Counted from the first letter of the stretch, positions 26,660 to 36,268 are shown. The stretch: DNA of 64,000 nt from Chitinophagaceae bacterium (GCA_016715365.1 JADKAM010000001.1:1178001-1242000), one strand, 5' to 3'. Numbers and translations are program-made. The notes: a model not told the origin generated them from the sequence alone.

Positions 26660-28588
26660 ATGGAAATTAAAGCCGGAGTTTTACTTAATGAGATCAACAG
26701 CCCTGATGACTTAAAAAAATTAAGCAGGGAACAATTACACCAGGTTTGTGATGAGCTGCGCCAGTATATTATAGATGTGGTGAGCGTGTATGGCGGGCAT
26801 TTTGGTGCCAGCCTGGGAGTGGTGGAACTGAGTGTTGCGATGCATTATGTTTTCAACACACCTTACGATCAGTTGGTATGGGATGTGGGTCACCAGGCTT
26901 ATGGCCACAAAATCCTTACCGGCCGCCGGGATAATTTTCCTACCAACAGAAAATACAACGGGCTTAGCGGCTTTCCAAAGCGCAGCGAAAGTGAGTACGA
27001 TACTTTTGGCGTTGGTCACTCTTCAACTTCTATATCTGCAGCATTGGGTATGGCGATGGCATCGCACTACAAAGGTGAAACCGACAGGCAACATGTTGCC
27101 ATTATTGGCGATGGGGCTATGACGGCCGGCCTTGCTTTTGAAGCCATGAACCATGCAGGCATTGAAAAAAGCAATGTGCTTATCATCTTAAATGATAATT
27201 GCATGAGCATTGACCCGAATGTTGGTGCTTTAAAAGAATACTTAACCGATATTACTACTTCACATACCTACAACGATCTGAGAGATAATGTTTGGAAGGC
27301 TCTGGGCAAACTGCCTGTGGGCAAATCATTCAGCAGAAGCATGGCCAGTAAACTGGAAGCCAGTTTGAAAGGCATGGTAAGCCAAAGCAGTAATTTATTT
27401 GAAGCATTAAAGCTTCGTTATTTTGGCCCGATTGACGGTCACAATATTACCAAGCTGGTAGATACTTTGCAGGATCTGAGAGATATTCCCGGTCCCAAAA
27501 TACTGCACATAAAAACAGTAAAAGGAAAAGGGTACGAACTGGCAGAGCAGGATCAAACCAAGTGGCATGCACCGGGCTTATTTGATAAAGTAACCGGCGT
27601 AATACAAAAGAAAAAATTCGATATTCCTCAGCCACCAAAATACCAGGATGTTTTTGGGCATACCATTATTGAGCTGGCAGAAAAAAATAAAAAAATATTC
27701 GGCATTACACCGGCAATGCCCAGCGGCTCTTCCTTAAAATTAATGATGGATCAAATGCCCGACCGTGCATTTGATGTGGGCATTTGTGAGCAGCATGCGG
27801 TTACGGTAAGTGCCGGCATGGCTACGCAGGGCATGCGGGTATTCTGCAATATTTATTCTTCTTTTATGCAGCGGGCTTATGATATGGTGATACATGATGT
27901 TGCCATTCAAAAACTGCCTGTAATATTTTGTTTAGACAGGGCCGGGCTTGTGGGTGAAGATGGCCCTACGCACCACGGCTGTTATGATATTGCCTACATG
28001 CGCTGCATACCCAATATGATTGTGAGTGCGCCTATGAATGAGGCGGAGTTGCGTAACCTGATGTACACGGCGCAACTGGATTCAAACGAATTGCCTTTTG
28101 TAATCCGTTATCCAAGAGGCGAAGGCGTGATGCCCGAGTGGAAAACCGAAATGCAGGAAATAAAGATCGGCACCGGAAGAAAGCTGAAAGACGGACAGGA
28201 TATTGCCATTTTATCTTTTGGCCATGTGGGTAATTTTGCTGCATCTGCCATAAGAGATGTAAAGGCTGAAGGCATTAACCCGGCGCATTATGATATGCGT
28301 TTTGTAAAGCCGCTTGATGAAGAAATGCTGCACGAAGTTTTCAGCAAATACAATAAGGTAATAACTATTGAAGACGGAACGGTTGTAGGCGGCTTTGGAT
28401 CTGCCATTCTGGAATTTATGAATGAACATGGTTACAAAGCCGATGTGAAGATCATGGGAATTCCCGACAGGCTGGTAGAACACGGAACGCCTAAACAATT
28501 GTATGATGAAATCGGCATTGATGCGAATGGAATTGCAGATATGTTGAGGGTGTTGAGTAAAATAAATGTGGCGGAATTAATTAAATAA
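26660..28588 (+). CDS. dxs: 1-deoxy-D-xylulose-5-phosphate synthase
   Basis: Dxs joins pyruvate and glyceraldehyde-3-phosphate in a thiamine diphosphate-dependent reaction, the first step of the MEP pathway that also uses the window's IspG. The protein is about 642 residues from ATG 26660 (MEIKAGVLLNEI; a TTG start 60 nt upstream has no support). The thiamine diphosphate motif is GDGAMTAGLAFEAMNHAG followed by NDN. The GICEQHAVTVSAGMATQGM segment lies in the pyrimidine-binding domain. The C-terminal domain includes GTVVGGFGSAILE. A strong terminator follows. Confidence 0.97.
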   Translation: MEIKAGVLLNEINSPDDLKKLSREQLHQVCDELRQYIIDVVSVYGGHFGASLGVVELSVAMHYVFNTPYDQLVWDVGHQAYGHKILTGRRDNFPTNRKYNGLSGFPKRSESEYDTFGVGHSSTSISAALGMAMASHYKGETDRQHVAIIGDGAMTAGLAFEAMNHAGIEKSNVLIILNDNCMSIDPNVGALKEYLTDITTSHTYNDLRDNVWKALGKLPVGKSFSRSMASKLEASLKGMVSQSSNLFEALKLRYFGPIDGHNITKLVDTLQDLRDIPGPKILHIKTVKGKGYELAEQDQTKWHAPGLFDKVTGVIQKKKFDIPQPPKYQDVFGHTIIELAEKNKKIFGITPAMPSGSSLKLMMDQMPDRAFDVGICEQHAVTVSAGMATQGMRVFCNIYSSFMQRAYDMVIHDVAIQKLPVIFCLDRAGLVGEDGPTHHGCYDIAYMRCIPNMIVSAPMNEAELRNLMYTAQLDSNELPFVIRYPRGEGVMPEWKTEMQEIKIGTGRKLKDGQDIAILSFGHVGNFAASAIRDVKAEGINPAHYDMRFVKPLDEEMLHEVFSKYNKVITIEDGTVVGGFGSAILEFMNEHGYKADVKIMGIPDRLVEHGTPKQLYDEIGIDANGIADMLRVLSKINVAELIK

Positions 28589-28608
28589 AATATACAGTTA
28601 TTTTTTGC

Positions 28609-28638
28609 AGCCCCCGATTTAATATCGGGGGCTTTTTT
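28609..28638 (+). terminator. Terminator after dxs
   Basis: Perfect stem AGCCCCCGAT/ATCGGGGGCT with a TTAAT loop, followed by TTTTTTT. It begins 20 bp after the stop. Confidence 0.92.
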
Positions 28639-28710
28639 ATTTTATTTAACAAGGCCATAAAAATTTTATGGAAAGGCGATCGTTACGAATCTATCCCTAA
28701 TAAAATTTTC

Positions 28711-29370
28711 ATGAAGATAGCCCGCAAAACACTTGTACTTGCCGCCGGTTTGTTTTTAACCATATCGGCATTTGGATATTTCTTTTGGTACAAACCAACA
28801 TTCAACAAGCCATCAAAATACTATGCATTCACTTACACACTAAACGAGGCGGAAGACAAAAAAGAAACATTGCTTCGGCTCAATAAAAAATCCACACAAG
28901 CAAGGGATTATATTAATGAACATGGTTTTGATGGAGAGCATTGTTTCTTAGTAGATATGCGGATACCATCAGGCAAAAACCGTTTTTTTGTTTATAATCT
29001 TGATAAGGATTCTGTGGAAATAGCTGGTCTTGTTACACATGGCAGCGGCCTTATTAATTCCGATACCCCGGTTTTTTCAAATACGCCCAATAGCTATTGT
29101 ACATCGCTGGGTAAATATAAAATTGGTAAATCGTACAATGGTAAATTTGGCCTGGCTTATAAATTATACGGACTGGATAAGACCAACAGCAAGGCTTTTG
29201 ACCGTTTTGTTGTACTTCATGCACATGCATGTGTTCCAAACGATGAAGTGGCACCTTTACCTATTTGCGAAAGCTGGGGTTGCCCAACTGTTTCTCCGGC
29301 ATTTTTAACAAGATTGCAATCTTACCTGGATGAAACAACCAAACCGGTGATGCTATGGATTTATTATTAA
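28711..29370 (+). CDS. Murein L,D-transpeptidase catalytic domain (YkuD_2-like) protein, copy 1
   Basis: A 219-residue exported protein with an N-terminal membrane-spanning signal (residues about 7-26). The catalytic domain has His170 (VVLHAHA) and the active-site Cys191 (ESWGCPTVSP), matching the YkuD-like L,D-transpeptidase arrangement of His, Ser/Gly-Cys. These enzymes make 3-3 peptidoglycan cross-links or attach lipoproteins. A second copy lies 93 bp downstream. Confidence 0.82.
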   Translation: MKIARKTLVLAAGLFLTISAFGYFFWYKPTFNKPSKYYAFTYTLNEAEDKKETLLRLNKKSTQARDYINEHGFDGEHCFLVDMRIPSGKNRFFVYNLDKDSVEIAGLVTHGSGLINSDTPVFSNTPNSYCTSLGKYKIGKSYNGKFGLAYKLYGLDKTNSKAFDRFVVLHAHACVPNDEVAPLPICESWGCPTVSPAFLTRLQSYLDETTKPVMLWIYY

Positions 29371-29463
29371 AACCGGAGATAGGTTTTTTAGCCAATTAAA
29401 GCATTTAAACTTTATTGTTTTACGCAGTAAACAATTTTTTAAACAGGTTGGCGTTATAAATTT

Positions 29464-30135
29464 ATGCCCCATAAAAACAGTATGCATATTCTTAGAAAAA
29501 CCTTTGTGCTTGCCGCCGGGTTGTTTTTAACCATATCTGTATTTGGTTACTTTTTGGGCAAAAACAACAATCTCACTTTTATTAATACCAGTAGTAATTT
29601 TACTGACAACCGTGTGGTAACAAGCACAGAAGCGATGAGCAGGTTAAAAGAAAAGGCATCATTGGCAAAGGATTATGTGGACGAGAATGGTTTTGATGTA
29701 AGCTATTGTTTTATGATTGATATGCGTTTGCCTTCCGGTAAAAACCGGTTTTTTGTTTACAACCTATTAAAAGATTCACTGGAAGTTGCTGGCCTGGTTG
29801 CCCATGGCAAGGGATCAGAAACTGAATCGGGTTTGATCTTTTCAAACACCCCAAAAAGCAATTGTACATCTTTGGGTAAATATAAAATCGGCCATTCCTA
29901 TAATGGCAGTTTCGGATTGTCGTACAAATTAAAAGGATTGGATAAAACCAACAGCAGGGCTTTTGACCGTGCTGTTGTGCTGCATTCATTTTGTGGTGTA
30001 CCCAATACGGAGGTTTATCCTGCTCCAATAGCGCTAAGTGAAGGATGTCCGATGGTATCAACTGCTTTCTTTACCCAATTGAAGTCCTATATGGATGAAT
30101 CGCAGGAACCCATTTTATTGTGGATCTATTACTAA
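29464..30135 (+). CDS. Murein L,D-transpeptidase catalytic domain (YkuD_2-like) protein, copy 2
   Basis: A paralogue of the previous gene: 223 residues (or 217 from the internal ATG 29482, MHILRKTFVLAAG, which matches copy 1 better). The signal anchor is at about residues 12-31; His174 and Cys195 (LSEGCPMVST) are intact. Blocks SGKNRFFVYNL, FSNTP..NCTSLGKYKIG and LDKTNS.AFDR are shared with copy 1, so this is a tandem duplication with both copies apparently functional. The copies differ most in residues 32-70, the linker after the membrane anchor. Confidence 0.82.
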   Translation: MPHKNSMHILRKTFVLAAGLFLTISVFGYFLGKNNNLTFINTSSNFTDNRVVTSTEAMSRLKEKASLAKDYVDENGFDVSYCFMIDMRLPSGKNRFFVYNLLKDSLEVAGLVAHGKGSETESGLIFSNTPKSNCTSLGKYKIGHSYNGSFGLSYKLKGLDKTNSRAFDRAVVLHSFCGVPNTEVYPAPIALSEGCPMVSTAFFTQLKSYMDESQEPILLWIYY

Positions 30136-30137
30136 GA

Positions 30138-30848
30138 TTAGTTCATTGGTATTTCAATTGCCAATAACTCCGCATCTTCAGAAGCCTTTACGGTAAAATG
30201 TTCCGTCTCAGAAATTCCCAACGCATCTCTTTTATTTAATGGCTGCCCGTTAACCTCAACAGAGCCATTAATTACAACCAGGAAAACGCCGTTGTTTTTA
30301 AAAGCATTGCTATAATTTAGTGCTGCACCGGCTTGGAGGTTGGTTAATGAAAACCTGGCATCCTGGTTTATCCAAAGTGCATTATCTGCATCAATGGGCG
30401 AAACTACTGTTTGCCATTTATTTGCCCTTTCAGTTACATCAAAAGTTTTTTGACCATAGCGGGGTTTTATATTTCTTTCTTTAGGAAATACCCAGATTTG
30501 AAAAAGCGTTGCAGAATCTGTTGCAGAGGCATTGGCTTCAGAGTGTTGTACACCGCTGCCGGCACTCATTATCTGAATATCACCTGCCTTTATAATACCT
30601 TCACCGCCCGTGCTGTCTTTATGCTTGATGGCTCCGGTAAATGGTATGGTAACAATTTCCATATTATCGTGTGGATGTGTGGAAAAAGCACCACCACCGG
30701 CAATAAAATCATCGTTTAATACCCTCAGTAAACCAAAATGTACTTTGGTATTATCATGGTATTGGGCAAAACTAAAATAATAATTGGGTTTAAGCCAGCC
30801 ATAGTCGGTGGTTCCCCTGTCCGTTGCTTTAAATAATATTGATTTCAT
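30138..30848 (-). CDS. Pirin family protein
   Basis: A 236-residue bicupin from ATG 30848 (MKSILFKATDRGTTDYGWLKPNYYFSF; the frame extends 7 codons upstream). The N-terminal cupin contains the HPHDNMEIVTIPFTGAIKHKDS block with metal-binding His/Glu residues, followed by GVQHSEANAS. The second cupin is degenerate. Pirin-type proteins are linked to redox-sensitive metal sites or quercetin oxidation; the exact activity is not known. It converges on the second L,D-transpeptidase gene with a 2-bp gap. Confidence 0.92.
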   Translation of the reverse strand: MKSILFKATDRGTTDYGWLKPNYYFSFAQYHDNTKVHFGLLRVLNDDFIAGGGAFSTHPHDNMEIVTIPFTGAIKHKDSTGGEGIIKAGDIQIMSAGSGVQHSEANASATDSATLFQIWVFPKERNIKPRYGQKTFDVTERANKWQTVVSPIDADNALWINQDARFSLTNLQAGAALNYSNAFKNNGVFLVVINGSVEVNGQPLNKRDALGISETEHFTVKASEDAELLAIEIPMN

Positions 30849-30923
30849 AATTGTGATTTTTAAATTCAATGTTTAAACATCAAATAATATACCAGCTTTA
30901 TTCGCTGCCAAAAAGTCCTAAAT

Positions 30924-30953
30924 AAAAAGTCCCCGTATTTACGGGGACTTTTT
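30924..30953 (-). terminator. Terminator after scpA (bidirectional)
   Basis: AAAAAGTCCCCGT/ACGGGGACTTTTT, a 12-13 bp stem with T-runs on both strands. It begins 2 bp after the scpA stop on the minus strand and would also stop transcripts coming from the left. Confidence 0.85.
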
Positions 30954-30955
30954 AT

Positions 30956-31756
30956 TTAGTTAAGTGTAGCAGGCTCCTCACCGGGTAATAATCCAACAAC
31001 ATCCTCCTCCCTGTTCTCATTCCATTCCACTATAAAATTATTGCGGCCCTCACCGGTTAGCAAACTCATGTAACGCATCTGCACCAATTCAAGCAATGAA
31101 AGAAAAAGGAATATGGCATGAATACGGTCTTCACAAATTTCAAAAACTTTTTCAAAAGAAACGTTTTTTTCCGCTCTTACCACATTCAGCATATGCTCAC
31201 GGCTTTGCTCCATGGTGTAGTTGTAACGAACAACGGTATGTACCGGTTTAAAATTCCGTTTCTGTAAATTCAGGATAACTTTTTCAAAAGCCTTCATCAG
31301 CTTGAAAAGGGTTACTGTTTGTATTTCTGTGCCTTCACCTGCCTCTTCCCCAATCTGTGAAATTTCTTTCTGCAGGTTGCCACGTTTCATCATCAGCATT
31401 CTCATAGCTTCCATTTCAGCCATTTGAGCTGCAGCTTCCTTAAACCGTTTGTATTCCAGTATCTTGTTTATCAGTTCCTGTCTTGGATCAATTTCGTTAC
31501 CCTCTGCATCTAGCTCTTTACGGGGCAACAGCATTTTGGCTTTAATACGCATCAGTGTACTGATGAATAAAATAAACTCGCTGCTTAATTCAATATTCAG
31601 TTTTTCGCCGGTATGTATAAAATCCAGGAAGTCGTTGGTTATCCTGGTGATGGGAATATTGTAAATATCCAGCTCATCACGCTCTATAAAAAACAAAAGC
31701 AGGTCAAAAGGCCCTTCAAACTGGTCTAACTTAATCTGGTATGATGTCTTGCTCAC
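30956..31756 (-). CDS. scpA: Segregation and condensation protein A
   Basis: ScpA (kleisin) bridges SMC heads with ScpB in chromosome condensation. The core YQIKLDQFEGPFDLLLFFIERDELDIYNIPITRITNDFLDFI is the family N-terminal block. The open frame continues upstream to 31876, but that part (MVCFPHSTVAG...) does not look like ScpA. The family N-terminus begins within a few residues of a GTG at 31756, which gives a 266-residue protein. An SMC partner and scpB are not in the window. A C-terminal segment carries Glu-rich stretches typical of ScpA. Confidence 0.9.
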   Translation of the reverse strand: MSKTSYQIKLDQFEGPFDLLLFFIERDELDIYNIPITRITNDFLDFIHTGEKLNIELSSEFILFISTLMRIKAKMLLPRKELDAEGNEIDPRQELINKILEYKRFKEAAAQMAEMEAMRMLMMKRGNLQKEISQIGEEAGEGTEIQTVTLFKLMKAFEKVILNLQKRNFKPVHTVVRYNYTMEQSREHMLNVVRAEKNVSFEKVFEICEDRIHAIFLFLSLLELVQMRYMSLLTGEGRNNFIVEWNENREEDVVGLLPGEEPATLN

Positions 31757-31895
31757 CTCTATAATTATTGTATTGTAAAAAATACGCTTATCAAAAGCAG
31801 TGGCAAATGTATTGATAAGTTGAGAGAGTTCTGTAATAATAAGGCCTGCCACAGTTGAATGTGGAAAACAAACCAAAATCTGGCAAAAGAAGGGT

Positions 31896-32795
31896 TTATA
31901 ATTTTAAGGTGAGGCCAATTCCCAGTATCTCTTTAAGCTGGGTCTTTTGCAATACATCGTCGTCATAAACCATATCCACACTGATATTAGTGGCCAGCCA
32001 TTTATTAAATTTCATAGTAACCAGGTTGGTAAAAAAAAGGTCAACGTTTTCCGGGTTCCTTTTATAATTACTGAACAGATCCAGCCTGCCGGTATAAAAT
32101 GCCCAGGGAGATATTTTTTTTGTGTATTTGGCTGTGGCAAATGACCCCAGTTCGGTATAAGACTTACGGTTGGGCGGTACTCCAAATTTGTCAACCATGT
32201 AAAAGTCGTTATCTGTTTTTAAAATAAAACGGCTTGTTATAGGCGATACAAAAAGGGTGAAGGTTTTATCGGGCCTGAAATCAATTCCTGCTGAAAGCAG
32301 GATCTTGCCGGGCGTAAGTAAATTAGATATTTTGATGTTTACGGTATCCGTATAATTGTATCCTGCCAGTGTTTGCGAATTAAAATTACCCAACACTGCT
32401 GCGTACCATTTTTTGGAAAACTGGTAACCATATTTGCTGGTAATATCTATACGGTCATCTATTTTTCTAAACCTCCCAAAGCTGCTGGCATTTTGAAAAC
32501 CAAGGGCAATGTCGAAATAATTATTCCAGGTGATTTTACCTTTCCGGTGATTTAAATTATAGTTCAATAAGGTAGTAAAACCAAGTGTGTTTTGTTCTCC
32601 ACCTCCTGCCCAGTTGCGTAATGCTCCCTGGTTAACATTAATAATAAATGTTCCTGCCTTTGCCCAGCCATCTTTTTCAAGGGGTTTCAGTTCTTTAAAA
32701 GCAACTTTTTGCAGGTCTTTTACAGTTTTGTCCTGCGCTGCAGCAGTAAAAATAGCTGTTGCCAGAAAAAGGCATAGTATCAGGGGTTTTATCAT
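31896..32795 (-). CDS. DUF3078 domain-containing protein, copy 1
   Basis: A 299-residue protein from ATG 32795 (MIKPLILCLFLATAIFTAAAQ, a good signal peptide; the ORF extends 28 codons upstream but those overlap a promoter box). The mature part is rich in alternating hydrophobic strands and ends in LTLKL, which suggests an outer-membrane beta-barrel; the start (WAKAGTFIINVNQGALRNWAGGGEQN) is the DUF3078 block. Paralogue of the next gene. Function unknown; Bacteroidota-specific family. Confidence 0.85.
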   Translation of the reverse strand: MIKPLILCLFLATAIFTAAAQDKTVKDLQKVAFKELKPLEKDGWAKAGTFIINVNQGALRNWAGGGEQNTLGFTTLLNYNLNHRKGKITWNNYFDIALGFQNASSFGRFRKIDDRIDITSKYGYQFSKKWYAAVLGNFNSQTLAGYNYTDTVNIKISNLLTPGKILLSAGIDFRPDKTFTLFVSPITSRFILKTDNDFYMVDKFGVPPNRKSYTELGSFATAKYTKKISPWAFYTGRLDLFSNYKRNPENVDLFFTNLVTMKFNKWLATNISVDMVYDDDVLQKTQLKEILGIGLTLKL

Positions 32796-32799
32796 GGTG

Positions 32800-32807
32800 C
32801 AAAAATA
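32800..32807 (-). promoter_or_regulatory. TAnnTTTG box of DUF3078 copy 1
   Basis: TATTTTTG on the minus strand ends 4 nt before the ATG at 32795 (TATTTTTGCACCATG). Transcription starting at the normal distance would give a leaderless mRNA. Confidence 0.4.
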
Positions 32808-32849
32808 AATAAATACACACCGTGTAATGTTAAGAAGAATAAAATACAA

Positions 32850-32876
32850 TGGCCTGTAGTAATTAACTACAGGCCA
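32850..32876 (-). terminator. Terminator after DUF3078 copy 2
   Basis: Perfect 11-bp stem TGGCCTGTAGT/ACTACAGGCCA with a 5-nt loop; on the minus strand it is followed by a T-rich run. It separates the two DUF3078 genes into different transcripts. Confidence 0.7.
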
Positions 32877-32897
32877 CACTATATTAATCTTAACAAA

Positions 32898-33845
32898 TTA
32901 TTTTTTTCTGAAATTATAGGCAAAGCCAACCCCCATTAACTGCAACCACTGTGGCGCAGGTCCTTTTACAGGATTTACATTTTTTGTGTTGTCATCATAG
33001 ATCATATCCAGCGTAAAAGAGAAATTAATATACTTCGTGATCTTTGCAGTTAAGGCATTGGTCCAGTATATATCTACATTTTGTGGTTTTTGTTTGTAGT
33101 TTGAAAACAGGTCAAGCTTTGTTTTATACACAAAATTGCTGCCCAGCTTGGCTGTATAATTTGCAGATAGAAATGCACCCAGTTCATTCTTTGAATTTTT
33201 TCCGGGAAGCACACCAAAAAGCGGGGCAATGGAATCATTGGTTACAATTACCCAACGTTCGGTTAAGGGCGAGATAAACAATGAAAAATTATCTGTTGGC
33301 TTATAGTCTATCCCCAACGACAGTAATACATATGCCGGTGCAAACGTGTTTGAGATCACGGTAGAAGTATCTTTTCCTGCCGGTGTTTTTGAATAGGCAA
33401 ATCCTTTGGCAAACTGGGTACGCAGATTAAATAAGGCAGCCACATTCCATTTTGGTGCAAGGGCATATCCGTATTTGGAAAGTAAGTCAATTCTGTCACT
33501 GGCCTTGCGGGAACCTAAACTTGTTGTGTTTACAATACCATAGGCCAGGTCAAGGTTATTATCCCAGGAACTTTTGTTTTTTTTATAAAATGCAAAAACA
33601 TTTAAATAGGCATTTAAAGAAAACGAAAACTTGTCGCCACCTGCCGACCAGTTGCTTTGAGTGCCCTGGTTGATATTTAAATTAAAAAGCCCACCGAGTT
33701 TCCATTTTTTTGCAGCTGTATCTTTTGGATCTTTGGGAATTGATTTGGCAGCTTCATTTTTCAGGTCTTTAATAGTTGGATCCTGTGCTTTTAAAGCAGT
33801 AGAGAATATCAATAAAACACCGATAATCAGAAATAATTTTCTCAT
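32898..33845 (-). CDS. DUF3078 domain-containing protein, copy 2
   Basis: A 315-residue paralogue of the gene at 31896. Signal peptide at residues 1-20 (MRKLFLIIGVLLIFSTALKAQ). The WKLGGLFNLNINQGTQSNWSAGGDKFSFSLNAYLN block corresponds to the same position in copy 1. Strand-rich, ends in a beta-barrel-like YNFRKK. The two copies are about as long as each other and share the INQG..NWSAGG core, but differ elsewhere, so the duplication is not recent. Confidence 0.85.
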   Translation of the reverse strand: MRKLFLIIGVLLIFSTALKAQDPTIKDLKNEAAKSIPKDPKDTAAKKWKLGGLFNLNINQGTQSNWSAGGDKFSFSLNAYLNVFAFYKKNKSSWDNNLDLAYGIVNTTSLGSRKASDRIDLLSKYGYALAPKWNVAALFNLRTQFAKGFAYSKTPAGKDTSTVISNTFAPAYVLLSLGIDYKPTDNFSLFISPLTERWVIVTNDSIAPLFGVLPGKNSKNELGAFLSANYTAKLGSNFVYKTKLDLFSNYKQKPQNVDIYWTNALTAKITKYINFSFTLDMIYDDNTKNVNPVKGPAPQWLQLMGVGFAYNFRKK

Positions 33846-33867
33846 AAAATTTAGTTTGTTTAAAAAT

Positions 33868-33898
33868 AAAAATGCAGCCTTTAAGACTGCATTTTTTT
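33868..33898 (-). terminator. Terminator after mscL
   Basis: AAAATGCAG/CTGCATTTT stem with a 9-nt loop and T-runs on both sides. On the minus strand it follows the mscL stop by about 20 bp. Confidence 0.7.
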
Positions 33899-33919
33899 AA
33901 GAAAGGTTGTAAGAGATGA

Positions 33920-34324
33920 TTATTTTTTTAGAGAATCCCGTATTTCCATTAGTAAAGCATCGGTTGATGAAGGGCCGGCAGGAGCTTCTTCCTGTTTTTT
34001 CTTCATGCTGTTAATAGCTTTTATTACAAGAAACATAACAAAAGCAACAATAATAAAGTTGATGATGGCAGTTACAAAATCACCCCATTTAACGGCTACT
34101 GCCTCTGTAACTACCTTCCCCGAAGCATCCATAACTGCATCTTTCAGTACATACATATTTTTACTGAGATCGCCGCCGCCAATCATTCCAATTAATGGAG
34201 AAACAATTCCTTCTGTAAAAGATGTAATTACTTTTCCGAATGCACCGCCCATTACAAATGCCACGGCAATGTCAACAAGACTGCCTTTCATGGCAAACTC
34301 TTTAAATTCTTTAATAAATCCCAT
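33920..34324 (-). CDS. mscL: Large-conductance mechanosensitive channel MscL
   Basis: MscL is the emergency release channel opened by membrane tension on osmotic downshock. The 134-residue protein has the canonical N-terminus (MGFIKEFKEFAMKGSLVDIAVAFVMGGAFGKVI), pore helix TM1 and TM2 (ITAIINFIIVAFVMFLVIK) and a short charged C-terminal helix. Length is normal. A minus-strand TATATTTG box (34388-34381) is 56 nt upstream, without a good -33 element. Confidence 0.96.
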   Translation of the reverse strand: MGFIKEFKEFAMKGSLVDIAVAFVMGGAFGKVITSFTEGIVSPLIGMIGGGDLSKNMYVLKDAVMDASGKVVTEAVAVKWGDFVTAIINFIIVAFVMFLVIKAINSMKKKQEEAPAGPSSTDALLMEIRDSLKK

Positions 34325-34497
34325 AAAATGTTTTTTTAAAGGTTAAAATAAATAAATGAATAGGAGGAGAAGGTTGGAGACAAATATAATTAATTTACCC
34401 ACATTTAAAAATAATTACAAAAAATATGCAAAGTACTTTAAAATAAAGATTCGAATTTATGATCTAAAAACGGCAACTTTGCGCCAAATTTTAATAT

Positions 34498-35375
34498 TTG
34501 AATAAAGGGTTTTTAAACTGGTTCATATTCATTCTTCTGTCTATCATCTGGGGCAGCAGTTTTATTATGATGAAGGAAGGGTTGCTGCATTTATCAGCAT
34601 TCCAGGTTGCTTCACTGCGGATTATTTTTTCGGGTATTGTATTGTTTCCTGCCGCTATCAGGCATTTTAAAAGCATTCCGAAAGATAAGGTGTTGATCAT
34701 TTTCCTGTCGGGTGTTTTAGGAAGCCTGTTACCGGCCTATTTATTTTGTGTGGCCGAAATGGGTATTGATGGTGCACTTGCAGGCACACTCAATTCACTT
34801 ACTCCTATTTTTGTAATAATAACCGGTGCTTTATTTTTCAGCTCAAAAACATCCACCAATAAAATATTGGGGATTTGTATTGCATTTACCGGCAGTATAC
34901 TCTTGCTGCTGAGTAAGGGAAATATGCAGGAAAGCCAGAACCTGGTATATGTATCGTATGTGGTTTTAGCAACAATTTTTTATGGCTTTAATGTAAATAT
35001 GGTGCATAAACATCTGCATCATATCGGGCCAATTCAAATTGCATCTGTAGCACTAACACTCAATGCAATTCCGGCTTTAATTGTACTTTATTTTACCGGC
35101 TATTTTAATTTGCCCCTGAGCGATCCGGGAATTTTGTATTCAACAGGCCATGCAGCTTTGCTGGGTATTTTAGGTACAGCAATAGCTTCCATCATTTTTA
35201 TGTACTGATAAAACGGGCAGGTGCGGTTTTTTCTTCCATGGTAACTTATGGCATACCCATCGTGGCGAATTTCTGGGGTATTATTTATGGCGAAGAAGTT
35301 GGGTTAAAACAATTTGGCTGCCTGGCGCTGATTTTGCTGGGTGTTTATCTTGCCAACCGTAAAGGTTCTGATTAA
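34498..35375 (+). pseudogene. EamA-family transporter, frameshifted near the C-terminus
   Basis: A ten-segment EamA (drug/metabolite transporter) protein, about 292 residues if repaired, with a TTG start at 34498. The frame closes after ASIIFMY at 35208. The missing last two membrane segments (YVLIKRAGAVFSSMVTYGIPIV through LGVYLANRKGSD) continue in the next frame to TAA 35373-35375. Loss of one T in the T5 run 35195-35199 explains it. The substrate is not predictable. Confidence 0.82.
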
Positions 35376-35378
35376 TGT

Positions 35379-36268
35379 TTAATCAACTTCACTGAACCGG
35401 ATATTTTTTTCACGCAAAAAATCTTTTATCCTGTCTACATGCACACAAATACCAACGTGTAAAAAGGGTTGTTTGATACTTTATTTTTCTTTCCATTGCT
35501 GATGGTCTCAAAATCTTTCATATCAAAACCCAGGTGCAGGTGATTGGTGGCAAACTGCATTCCGTATATTTTGCCATCGGTATCAAAAAGTGGCCCACCG
35601 CTTTGTCCACGTAAACCCGGTGTGCTCATTTCAATGCCGGTTACACCGCTGTCGGGTTGTGTGGCAACAAAACGTGTAACAATACCATCAATAGGAAAGG
35701 AAGGAGAATTGGGGTTCCCGGTTTGGGTCCATTCAATATCATCCGTATCAGGATTGTGCTTAAAATTATTAAACTCCGGAAAAGGAAAACCAATACGGGC
35801 AAGTGATTTCCCTTGTTTTATTTTACTGCTGTCTTTTAAAAATTCAGCATGTCCGTTGTAAAATATTTTATTAAAGCCTTTAAATTCCATGATGGCCAGG
35901 TCAAGCGTAGGGTGAGCATGACAGGTAATTTCATCAATCTTATCAAAGCAGTTTAAAAAATTATTTTTAAGCTGAACGGTGGTTTCGGGCAGGTATTTAT
36001 ATTTCATCTGCAGGCCCTGAATATTGCGTTTATATTTTGCATCATTGGGGATACGGTCTCTCTCTGCTTTATATTGCTGGTATTGCTGGTTTATCTTATC
36101 AGCGGTTGGTATCAGGTCCATCACATGTTTACAGGTAATGGCAACACCGCTGTCGTTTACAAAAAAGAAAGTGGAACTGCCCGGTAAAACCAAACCTCCG
36201 TAAGTTCTGGAAATGGTATGCATTGGCCTGGTAAACTGTACAACTTTTTCTATTGCCTGTTGAAACAT
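35379..36268 (-). pseudogene. Trypsin-like (S1/HtrA-type) serine protease, frameshifted at the C-terminus
   Basis: A soluble trypsin-like domain with catalytic His48 (TCKHVMD), Asp123 (TLDLAIM) and Ser223 (RGQSGGPLFD). The continuous frame ends early after VSNNPFYTLVFVCM. In the other frame, ten residues before that, it continues as FLHVGICVHVDRIKDFLREKNIRFSEVD to the stop at 35379-35381. One base missing from the A5 run at 35461-35465 (plus strand) accounts for this. Repaired length 296. No signal peptide or PDZ domain is visible. The catalytic part is complete even without repair. Confidence 0.8.

Noticed and set aside
31757..31876. Extra N-terminal part of ScpA
   Set aside because: It does not resemble ScpA; a GTG at 31756 gives the expected N-terminus.
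32796..32879. Extra N-terminal part of DUF3078 copy 1
   Set aside because: Overlaps a promoter box and gives no signal peptide at the N-terminus.
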